Assembly: GCA_030596465.1 (NCBI GenBank)
Contig: JAUVJW010000137.1
Location: forward strand, 1 to 5,679
DNA length: 5,679 nucleotides
DNA from: Candidatus Fermentibacteraceae bacterium
Lineage (GTDB): Bacteria; Fermentibacterota; Fermentibacteria; Fermentibacterales; JCC-6
Direction of reading: 5' to 3'
The translations under genes were made by a program, and so were the position numbers. Numbering within the stretch: the stretch's first letter is position 1; every line of letters begins with the position of its first letter. Shown here one piece after another: positions 1 through 5,093 of this stretch. The notes under the pieces are model-generated. The model saw only the letters and a list, made by a program, of their open reading frames with translations, was not told the origin of the DNA and searched no databases.

Positions 1-107
1 AGAAAAATATTAACTGCGTCCCCAAATGTAAGCCCGAAGCTGGAAAACACTTTCTTGGCCTCTGCATATACTGTCTGCTCAACTCTCACACTTGTCTGCA
101 CTTTCAT
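1..107 (-). CDS. RelB/DinJ-family antitoxin, N-terminal 35 residues (3' end outside window)
   Basis: The reading frame starts at ATG 107-105 and runs off the left edge after 35 full codons. The visible protein begins MKVQTSVRVEQTVYAEAK and continues with the pattern FSSFGLTFGDAVNIF. This is the ribbon-helix-helix layout of RelB/DinJ antitoxins: a short beta strand with alternating polar residues (about 3-9), a first helix (about 11-22), then the 'G-L-(ST)-x-x-x-A-(VI)-N-I-F' start of the second helix. Known members dimerise, bind their own operator and neutralise a RelE/YafQ-type mRNA interferase encoded just downstream. A strong Shine-Dalgarno (AAGGGGG on the coding strand, 112-118) lies 4 bases before the ATG. 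The gene has its own promoter and probable operator (separate entries), so it need not depend on the ribosomal operon. The toxin is not visible. An orphan antitoxin or a plain RHH repressor cannot be excluded. Confidence 0.8.
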   Translation of the reverse strand, partial: MKVQTSVRVEQTVYAEAKKVFSSFGLTFGDAVNIF

Positions 108-126
108 GATACCCCCTTTCGGGAAG

Positions 127-155
127 AGAATACTCCATATGGTGTACGGCGTCAA
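127..155 (-). promoter_or_regulatory. Sigma70-type promoter for the antitoxin gene
   Basis: Read on the minus strand, TTGACG (155-150, 5 of 6 to the -35 consensus) is followed after exactly 17 bases by TATTCT (132-127, 4 of 6 to the -10 consensus). The expected start of transcription is near position 120, leaving a leader of about 13 bases that holds the strong Shine-Dalgarno of the antitoxin gene. It lies in the only sizeable intergenic gap of the window (108-204). Use of the promoter is inferred from sequence only. Confidence 0.65.
131..146. promoter_or_regulatory. Imperfect palindrome overlapping the -10 side of the promoter; candidate autoregulatory operator
   Basis: TACTCCATATGGTGTA is a 16-base inverted repeat with a perfect 8-base core (CCATATGG) and three further matching pairs outside one mismatched pair. 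It covers part of the spacer and the upstream edge of the -10 element of the antitoxin promoter. Type II antitoxins of the ribbon-helix-helix class usually repress their own operon by binding a palindrome in this position, so an operator role is a reasonable inference. Binding itself cannot be read from sequence. Confidence 0.5.
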
Positions 156-204
156 GCTCTATTCCGGATGTACACATTTGATAAATTGCAGAAATGGAAA
201 TCGT

Positions 205-1170
205 TTATTCCAGGCCTGAACTGAGCTGAACCAGAAGTTTGTCGAGTTCCTTCTTGCGGGTCCATGCATCGGCGAGAGGGTGACGGCTGATTGAGCCGTC
301 TTCCACACCTACCATGCAGGGGGCGGCGTCTTCGATCAGTGCGATTACTGCGGCGTAACCCAGTTTTGTCGCAAGCATTCTGTCTGCTGCTGTGGGGCTG
401 CCTCCACGCTGAACATGGCCAAGTACTGTTACACGACTCTTCATTCCTGAATAGTTTTCAATCTTTTTTGCAATCTCGTAGGCATTGCCTTCCTCATCAC
501 CTTCCGCAACAACAAGAATGCTGGAAGTTCTGCCTTTATCGTATCTGCTCTGCAGCTTTTGGCAAATTCCAGGAATATCCGTAACCGTTTCCGGTATCAG
601 TATTTCCTCGGCGCCTGTACCGATTCCGACTTCAAGAGCGATGAAGCCTGCCTGCCTGCCCATAACTTCAACAATGAAAAGACGATCGTGGGCTGCTGCG
701 GTGTCTCTGACTTTATCAATAGCTTCAAGAGCTGTATTTACTGCTGTATCGAAGCCTATTGTGAAATCGCTTCCCCAAATATCGTTATCTATCGTTGCGG
801 GAACTCCCACAACTCTTATGCCGTGCTCCCTCTGAAGATCATTGGCTCCGCGAAAACTACCGTCTCCACCGAAAACCACAAGTCCATCAATTCTTCTATT
901 TCTGAGATTCTCCGCAGCTCTGATCCTGCCCTCTACCGTTCTGAAATCTTCGCTTCTGGCAGAGTGAAGAATTGTTCCTCCCCGCTGAAGAATGTTACTA
1001 ACATCGGTGGAAGACATAGGGCTTAGATCGTCTTCAATCAACCCCTGATAACCATGTTTAATCCCAAATACGGAAAGGCCACCGGTGAGTGCTGTCCTCA
1101 CCGTGGCCCTTATTCCGGCGTTCATTCCCGGGGCGTCTCCGCCGCTGGTCAGAACCGCGATTGCTTTCAA
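205..1170 (-). CDS. pfkA: ATP-dependent 6-phosphofructokinase
   Basis: Phosphorylates fructose 6-phosphate to fructose 1,6-bisphosphate, the committing step of glycolysis, in the cytoplasm. At 321 residues it has the usual length of the short bacterial enzyme. Visible motifs are TSGGDAPGMNA (8-18, nucleotide loop), R72, GGDGS (101-105), TIDND (126-130, catalytic base D128), R163, MGRQAG (170-175), E223, R246 and GHVQRGGSP (251-259, with H252 and R255 for the sugar phosphate). Gly104 in GGDGS marks the ATP type rather than the pyrophosphate type, which has Asp there. Basic residues expected at the effector site (R21, R25, R155, K212, R214) and E188 are present, so ADP/PEP control is plausible. 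The residue before TIDND is Ala, where Gly is usual. The start is TTG (1170-1168): an in-frame TAA lies only two codons upstream, and the next Met (M16) would delete the nucleotide loop. A GGGAAG Shine-Dalgarno lies inside the end of rplQ, 6 bases away, so the gene is probably an operon member. Confidence 0.97.
   Translation of the reverse strand: MKAIAVLTSGGDAPGMNAGIRATVRTALTGGLSVFGIKHGYQGLIEDDLSPMSSTDVSNILQRGGTILHSARSEDFRTVEGRIRAAENLRNRRIDGLVVFGGDGSFRGANDLQREHGIRVVGVPATIDNDIWGSDFTIGFDTAVNTALEAIDKVRDTAAAHDRLFIVEVMGRQAGFIALEVGIGTGAEEILIPETVTDIPGICQKLQSRYDKGRTSSILVVAEGDEEGNAYEIAKKIENYSGMKSRVTVLGHVQRGGSPTAADRMLATKLGYAAVIALIEDAAPCMVGVEDGSISRHPLADAWTRKKELDKLLVQLSSGLE
1077..1108 (-). other. Strong potential mRNA hairpin inside the 5' part of pfkA
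   Basis: The coding strand can form a 12-bp stem with one bulged G. The 5' arm is GGCCACGGTGAG, the loop GACAGCA, and the 3' arm CTCACCGGTGGCC. The inner seven pairs (1083-1089 with 1097-1103) are perfect. It falls 62 to 94 bases into the gene, over codons for residues 21-32, which include the conserved effector-site arginines R21 and R25. No U-tract follows, so it is not an intrinsic terminator. It may be a coincidence of coding sequence, or a brake or stability element for the last gene of the operon. Confidence 0.4.
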
Positions 1171-1176
1171 GCGTCT

Positions 1177-1551
1177 TTACTTCCCGCTATCGGCAGGAGA
1201 GTCAACAAGCTCGAGAATAACAGCTTCAGCCGCGTCTCCGTGACGAGGGCCCAGCTTAATTATACGGGTGTATCCTCCGGGTCTGTCCGCATAGCGGGGA
1301 CCAAGTTCATTGAAGATCTTTTTCACTGCACCCGAACCGTAAACCATACCGGCAACCAGTCTGCGGGAGTGAACAGTATCCTTCTTACCCTTTGTAATTA
1401 TTCTCTCGGCAAGACTTCTGGTCGCCTTTGCTCTCGCGTGACTGGTAACAAGTCTTTCCTCCATGAAAAGAGATGTTACAAGATTACGGAGCATTCTGGT
1501 TCTGGCGTCCTTTTTCCTGCCCAGCTTGGGAGTTGTTTTCCTGTGGCGCAT
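1177..1551 (-). CDS. rplQ: 50S ribosomal protein L17
   Basis: Component of the large ribosomal subunit, located near the peptide exit tunnel. The 124-residue protein has the family start MRHRKTTPKLGRKKDAR, the AKATRSLAERIIT segment (41-53) and the conserved C-terminal RPGGYTRIIKLGPRHGDAAE (90-109) followed by the closing beta strand. The length is normal, with only a short tail (VDSPADSGK). It starts at ATG 1551-1549 with a GGGAG Shine-Dalgarno, 18 bases after the rpoA stop, its standard position at the end of the alpha operon. Here the operon does not appear to end: no hairpin with a U-tract follows, and pfkA starts 6 bases after the TAA in the same reading frame. Confidence 0.98.
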   Translation of the reverse strand: MRHRKTTPKLGRKKDARTRMLRNLVTSLFMEERLVTSHARAKATRSLAERIITKGKKDTVHSRRLVAGMVYGSGAVKKIFNELGPRYADRPGGYTRIIKLGPRHGDAAEAVILELVDSPADSGK

Positions 1552-1569
1552 CGAAACTCCCGATCCTTT

Positions 1570-2550
1570 CTATGTTGCCAGTGAGCGGCCATAAGCTTTC
1601 AGCAGTTCCTTGACCACATCAAGAGATGCAGCCCCGAAATTGCGAAGCTCAAGAAGCTCGTCAGCAGTCTTCACTGTCAGCTGATTAATAGTGGCAATAC
1701 CACCGGCTGACAGAATTTTTACATACCTTTTAGAGAGATCAGTATCGGCAAGCTCAACATCCTCTGCTGTGGGTTCATCCACTACTACAGATGCTTCTTC
1801 CATTGCCTCTTCGTCTACCTCAACTGTCTCCGGAACAGGCTCTTCCAGGCCAATGCCAAGAACCATCTCAAAATGCCTCATGAGAATCCTTGTAGAGTTC
1901 TCAATTGCATCCTTTGGAGAAATGCTTCCATCTGTGGTCACTTCTATGTTGAGACAATCATAATCGGTACGATCACCAACTCGAGCACTCTCTACTTCAA
2001 AGTTGACCTTTTTTACCGGGCAGAACCATGAGTCAACCAGGATTGTGCCGATCTCGCGACCTTTACCGGAATTATACCACTCATCCTGTGTTACAAAACC
2101 CTTGCCTCTCTCAATATCAACAGAAATATCAAGCTCTCCACTGTCCTCAGTGATCTCAGCTATAACCTGGTCAGGATTGGAGATAGTAACGCCCTCCGGA
2201 CATTCAAACGATTCACCTGTATACACTCCAGGCTTGTCAGCCTTGAGTGTAAGTTGAACGGTTTCGGCTCCATCATACCTGACAGAAAGTGACTTCACGT
2301 TGAGGATGATATCCGGCACATCTTCCAGTACTCCATTTAGAACACTGAACTCGTGCTCAGCACCCTTGATTGAAACGGAAACCGGTGCTGCTCCCTCCAG
2401 AGATGAAAGCATGACTCGACGCAAGGCTGTACCAAGCGTTCTGCCAAAACCTCTCTCAAGAGCAGTAACGGTCATTCTACCATAAACATCGGTAAGTGTT
2501 TCGCTGTCCCAACTGATGATATCCGGCAGATGAAGTTTCATGAATTCCAT
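1570..2550 (-). CDS. rpoA: DNA-directed RNA polymerase subunit alpha
   Basis: Alpha dimerises to nucleate RNA polymerase assembly, and its C-terminal domain contacts upstream promoter DNA and activators. The protein has 326 residues. The N-terminal domain (about 1-234) carries the assembly motif ERGFGRTLGTALRRVMLSSL (32-51). A linker (about 235-271) has 16 acidic residues and no basic one. The C-terminal domain (about 272-326) has the helix-hairpin-helix element RNFGAASL (303-310). Aligned by eye with the E. coli domain, Arg265 is kept (R275), but Asn268, Cys269, Lys271, Lys297 and Lys298 become Lys278, Ile279, Ser281, Ala307 and Ala308. ATG 2550-2548 is preferred over M4 because GGGGGA lies 4 bases upstream of it. 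It follows rpsK by 29 bases with no rpsD between them, and rplQ follows after 18 bases. Confidence 0.98.
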   Translation of the reverse strand: MEFMKLHLPDIISWDSETLTDVYGRMTVTALERGFGRTLGTALRRVMLSSLEGAAPVSVSIKGAEHEFSVLNGVLEDVPDIILNVKSLSVRYDGAETVQLTLKADKPGVYTGESFECPEGVTISNPDQVIAEITEDSGELDISVDIERGKGFVTQDEWYNSGKGREIGTILVDSWFCPVKKVNFEVESARVGDRTDYDCLNIEVTTDGSISPKDAIENSTRILMRHFEMVLGIGLEEPVPETVEVDEEAMEEASVVVDEPTAEDVELADTDLSKRYVKILSAGGIATINQLTVKTADELLELRNFGAASLDVVKELLKAYGRSLAT

Positions 2551-2579
2551 CGTATCCCCCTGAATGCTGAAGTTTTCAG

Positions 2580-2978
2580 TTACTTGCCTCGGCGCCTCTT
2601 GTTAGGCCTGCAACCGTTGTGAGGAATTCTGGTTATATCCTTCACGCCGGTCACTTCCAGATCTGTCGACTGAAGGGCACGAACCGCGGCTTCTCTTCCA
2701 GAGCCAGGGCCTCTAACCCATACTTCAACTTTTTTTAGCCCCGCCTCAAGAGCCTTCTCGGCTGCCTGTACTGAAGCTTGACTTGCCGCGAATGCAGTAC
2801 TCTTTCTTGTTCCACGAACACCTGTTGTACCACCACTGGCCCAGGTAATCACATTTCCATTTCTGTCAGAAATGGTGATTACTGTATTGTTAAAAGAAGA
2901 CTTGATATGGGCCACACCATTTATATCAGAGACCTTTGCTATCTTCTTAGAAACTCTGCGTGCTTTTCCTTTTGGCAT
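2580..2978 (-). CDS. rpsK: 30S ribosomal protein S11
   Basis: Platform protein of the small subunit, which with S7 helps shape the E-site region. At 132 residues it is of normal length. Recognisable parts are GVAHIKSSFNNTVITISDRNG (21-41), RGTRKST (55-61), GPGSGREAAVRAL (90-102) and the near-invariant basic end IPHNGCRPNKRRRGK (118-132). The central WASGGTTGVRG stretch is a little unlike the usual family sequence. The ATG lies 7 bases after the rpsM stop, and its Shine-Dalgarno (AGGTGA) begins within that TAG, so translation is probably coupled. In most bacteria rpsD would come next; here rpoA does. Confidence 0.98.
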   Translation of the reverse strand: MPKGKARRVSKKIAKVSDINGVAHIKSSFNNTVITISDRNGNVITWASGGTTGVRGTRKSTAFAASQASVQAAEKALEAGLKKVEVWVRGPGSGREAAVRALQSTDLEVTGVKDITRIPHNGCRPNKRRRGK

Positions 2979-2985
2979 GACTCAC

Positions 2986-3351
2986 CTACCTTCTCTTTCC
3001 ATGACCGCGTTTGGGTCCTTTTCTGGTCCTTGCGTTGGTATGTGTACGCTGCCCTCTAACAGGAAGGTTCTTTCTGTGTCTGAGACCGCGATAACAACCG
3101 ATGTCCATCAGTCTCTTGCGGTTCATGTTAACCTCTGTTCTTAGAGCGCCTTCTACTTTGTATTCATCTTCAATAACTTTACGGAGAGCCGCTACATCAG
3201 TCTCCGTGAGGGTATCTGTACTTCTTTCAAAAGGAATTCCCGCTTTCGTGAGAATCTCTTTTGAGGAAGTCATACCGATACCATGAATGTATGGGAGCGC
3301 GTAAACTATCATTTTGTTACGCGGCAGATCCACACCCGCTATTCTCGCCAC
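2986..3351 (-). CDS. rpsM: 30S ribosomal protein S13
   Basis: Head protein of the small subunit that touches the P-site tRNA with its basic tail and forms a bridge to the large subunit. The 121-residue protein begins MARIAGVDLPRNK, carries the GIG turn (24-26) of the helix-turn-helix-like region, and has the family signature LPVRGQRTHTNART (96-109) followed by a Lys/Arg-rich tail. The start codon is GTG (3351-3349), set by the family's standard N-terminus and by a GGAGGT Shine-Dalgarno 5 to 6 bases upstream. It follows rpmJ by 29 bases, a gap that holds a small GC-rich hairpin. Confidence 0.98.
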   Translation of the reverse strand: MARIAGVDLPRNKMIVYALPYIHGIGMTSSKEILTKAGIPFERSTDTLTETDVAALRKVIEDEYKVEGALRTEVNMNRKRLMDIGCYRGLRHRKNLPVRGQRTHTNARTRKGPKRGHGKRR

Positions 3352-3368
3352 TTGTTACCTCCGTTAAT

Positions 3369-3381
3369 GCCGCCCGGCGGC
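3369..3381 (-). other. Short GC-only hairpin at the rpmJ stop codon
   Basis: The coding strand reads GCCGCCGGGCGGC, which can fold into a 5-bp all-GC stem (GCCGC/GCGGC) with a 3-base loop. Its first base is the last base of the rpmJ TAG stop, and it ends just upstream of the rpsM Shine-Dalgarno. It is followed by ATTAACGG rather than a U-tract, so it is not a standard terminator. It could slow ribosome or RNase passage or tune rpsM translation; this is inference. Confidence 0.35.
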
Positions 3382-3497
3382 TATCCCTGTCTCTGCTTGT
3401 GACGAGGATTGCGGGAACATATAACAAATACCCGTCCCTCTCTCCGTACAATTCGACAGTATTCGCAAATCTTTTTAACTGAACTGCGTACTTTCAT
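3381..3497 (-). CDS. rpmJ: 50S ribosomal protein L36
   Basis: Smallest large-subunit protein, a zinc-ribbon peptide that binds 23S rRNA. The 38-residue protein begins MKVRSSVKKICEYC and ends NPRHKQRQG, both typical of the family. The four expected zinc ligands are present: C11, C14, C27 and H33 (the C-x2-C...C...H form, i.e. the zinc-binding version). It is translated by hand from ATG 3497-3495 to TAG 3383-3381. Its Shine-Dalgarno (GAGGT) is built from the infA stop codon, 10 bases ahead, so initiation is probably coupled to the end of infA. The infA-rpmJ-rpsM order is the standard one. Confidence 0.97.
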   Translation of the reverse strand: MKVRSSVKKICEYCRIVRREGRVFVICSRNPRHKQRQG

Positions 3498-3507
3498 CGT
3501 CTTTACC

Positions 3508-3732
3508 TCACTTATACCTGTAAGTGATTCGCCCTCTGCTCAGATCGTAAGGAGACAGTTCAACTGTCACCCTGTCACCGATCAGAATACGAATGTAGTG
3601 CATCCTCATCTTGCCTGACACATGACAGAGAACAACATGTCCCTCCGGCTTATCAAGCTCAACTCGACACATGCTGTTCGGAAGGGTTTCAAGAACCGTT
3701 CCGTCAACAACTATGCCCTGTTCTTTCGCCAT
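3508..3732 (-). CDS. infA: Translation initiation factor IF-1
   Basis: Binds the ribosomal A site during initiation and works with IF2 and IF3. The 74-residue OB-fold protein begins MAKEQGIVVDGTVLETLPNS and carries HVSGKMRMHYIRIL (37-50), then GDRVTVELSPYDLSRGRI, all characteristic. It is about two residues longer than the common 72, because of a small insertion in the LDKPEGHVV loop. The ATG is preceded by a GGAGAGGA Shine-Dalgarno. The 48-base gap to map is the largest inside the cluster, but I see no complete promoter in it. Confidence 0.98.
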   Translation of the reverse strand: MAKEQGIVVDGTVLETLPNSMCRVELDKPEGHVVLCHVSGKMRMHYIRILIGDRVTVELSPYDLSRGRITYRYK

Positions 3733-3780
3733 CTTGTCCTCTCCGTTGTGTCAAGGAAGTGCAAATATCTCTATAAAAGA

Positions 3781-4527
3781 CTAAGCCGTCAATATTTCCG
3801 GATTGTTGCCATTAACCATGATAGTATTCTCCGCATGAGCAGAGAGACTTCCATCGTCGGTAACAACAGTCCAGCCATCCTGTAAAAACCGTACCTTTGC
3901 GGCTCCGGCATTTACCATAGGTTCTATCGCAAGCAATAGTCCATTACTAAGTTTCATGCCTTCTCCCGCTTTTCCGTAATTCGGTACTTGCGGTTTTTCG
4001 TGAAGTTTTCTTCCTATTCCGTGCCCCACCAGCTGGTGAACAACACTGAAACTGTTTGCCTCCACATAACTCTGAACGGCATGTCCAATATCTCCCACAT
4101 GGTTACCGTGAACAGCCGCGGCTATTCCCAGATTCCTCGCTTCGTATGTAACTTCCACCAGTTTCCTGGCTTCAGCCGATACGCTTCCAACCATTATGGT
4201 ATCAGCAGCGTCACCGTGATAACCATTTTTGTAGGCACCTGCATCGATACCTACAATATCTCCATCTTTTATAACCCTGTCAGCGGATGGAATGCCATGC
4301 ACAACTTCGCGATTAATAGAAACACAAACCGCAGCGGGATAACCATTGTAATTAAGAAAAGAGGGAACTGCACCCTCCGCCCTTATGATATCCCTTCCCA
4401 GTGCATTGATCTCCGCCGTGGTAACACCCGGCTGTATAAATTGCGCAAGTTCAGCAAGAACCTTCCTCACTATTCCGCACGATTCCCTCACCGCAGCTAT
4501 ATCTCTTTTCAGAGTAACTATTCCCAT
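3781..4527 (-). CDS. map: Type I methionine aminopeptidase
   Basis: Removes the initiator methionine from new proteins whose second residue is small; cytoplasmic dimetal enzyme. The 248 residues match the family's single-domain pita-bread form without an N-terminal extension. Expected catalytic residues are seen: H77 (VVHGIP), metal ligands D95 and D106 (GIDAGAYKNGYHGD), H169 (GHGIG), E202 (IEPM) and E233 (HAENTI). The last motif reads ENT, where EHT is more common, but the metal-binding Glu is intact. It begins within adk: ATG 4527-4525 overlaps the end of adk by 10 bases. Its Shine-Dalgarno (AAAGG, about 10 bases away) is weak, so translation probably relies on coupling to adk. Confidence 0.97.
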   Translation of the reverse strand: MGIVTLKRDIAAVRESCGIVRKVLAELAQFIQPGVTTAEINALGRDIIRAEGAVPSFLNYNGYPAAVCVSINREVVHGIPSADRVIKDGDIVGIDAGAYKNGYHGDAADTIMVGSVSAEARKLVEVTYEARNLGIAAAVHGNHVGDIGHAVQSYVEANSFSVVHQLVGHGIGRKLHEKPQVPNYGKAGEGMKLSNGLLLAIEPMVNAGAAKVRFLQDGWTVVTDDGSLSAHAENTIMVNGNNPEILTA

Positions 4528-5093
4528 TTACGGAGTGCCTTTACAATTTTGTGAGTCACTTCGGTAGGGGAACCTGTTCCGTCTACTTTGATTATTCTAT
4601 CGGAGTAGTACTGGATCAGGGGTTTGGTTTGCTTCCGGTAAACATCAAACCGATGATGGATCACCGCCGGGGCATCATCAGCTCTCCTGTAATTCTCTAC
4701 TTTGTCATGTCTCTGAGTTCTTCTGAGAATGAGTCGCTCTTCAGCAACCTCAATCGGAACATCAAGAAACAATGCGCAGGTCAATTTTGTACCCATATTA
4801 TCCAAGTGTACATCAAACATCCTGGCCTGTGCAACATTTCGCGGGTAGCCATCCACAAGAAATCTGTTCAATCCTTCAATTGCTTTGAACAGAACGTAGT
4901 TAGCGGTAATGTCATCCACCAGACTACCCGCAGCAATCGTGTCTCCAATTCTCCTGCCAATGCGAGTACTATCCAGAACTTTAGCCCTGAACAATTCTCC
5001 CGTTGAGACATGTGTCAGGCTGTAACCTGTGGCCAACTCATTTGCCTGAGTACCTTTGCCTGAGCCCGGAGAACCAAAGAACACTATTCTCAT
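4518..5093 (-). CDS. adk: Adenylate kinase, short-LID form
   Basis: Interconverts ATP plus AMP with two ADP, holding the adenylate pool in balance. The 191-residue protein has the P-loop GSPGSGKGT (7-15), the AMP-binding STGELFR (30-36), DGYPRN (81-86, with R85) and late-acting arginines R124, R137 and R148 within the RRADD...R pattern. The LID is the short version (about 124-140) with no zinc-binding cysteines, unlike the long zinc LID of most Firmicutes. Its ATG overlaps the secY stop as ATGA (5093-5090), and a GGAAGA Shine-Dalgarno sits inside the last secY codons, so the two are probably translationally coupled. The 3' end overlaps map by 10 bases. Confidence 0.97.
   Translation of the reverse strand: MRIVFFGSPGSGKGTQANELATGYSLTHVSTGELFRAKVLDSTRIGRRIGDTIAAGSLVDDITANYVLFKAIEGLNRFLVDGYPRNVAQARMFDVHLDNMGTKLTCALFLDVPIEVAEERLILRRTQRHDKVENYRRADDAPAVIHHRFDVYRKQTKPLIQYYSDRIIKVDGTGSPTEVTHKIVKALRKWE

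Noticed and set aside
160..204. Intrinsic terminator after pfkA
   Set aside because: Only a weak 5-bp CATTT/AAATG pairing with a long loop is present and no U-tract follows; termination may be Rho-dependent or absent.
559..1026. Plus-strand open frame of 155 codons opposite pfkA, and similar plus-strand frames opposite rplQ, map and adk
   Set aside because: They are antisense shadows of well-recognised genes, have no family resemblance and lack convincing ribosome-binding sites.
2567..2579. Small hairpin CTGAA/TTCAG just after the rpsK stop
   Set aside because: It has five mostly A/T pairs with a 3-base loop and no U-tract; too weak to call a regulatory element.
3749..3754. TTGACA (minus strand) in the map-infA gap as a -35 box
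   Set aside because: It matches the consensus perfectly, but 17 bases downstream the sequence is already inside infA and has no -10 element.
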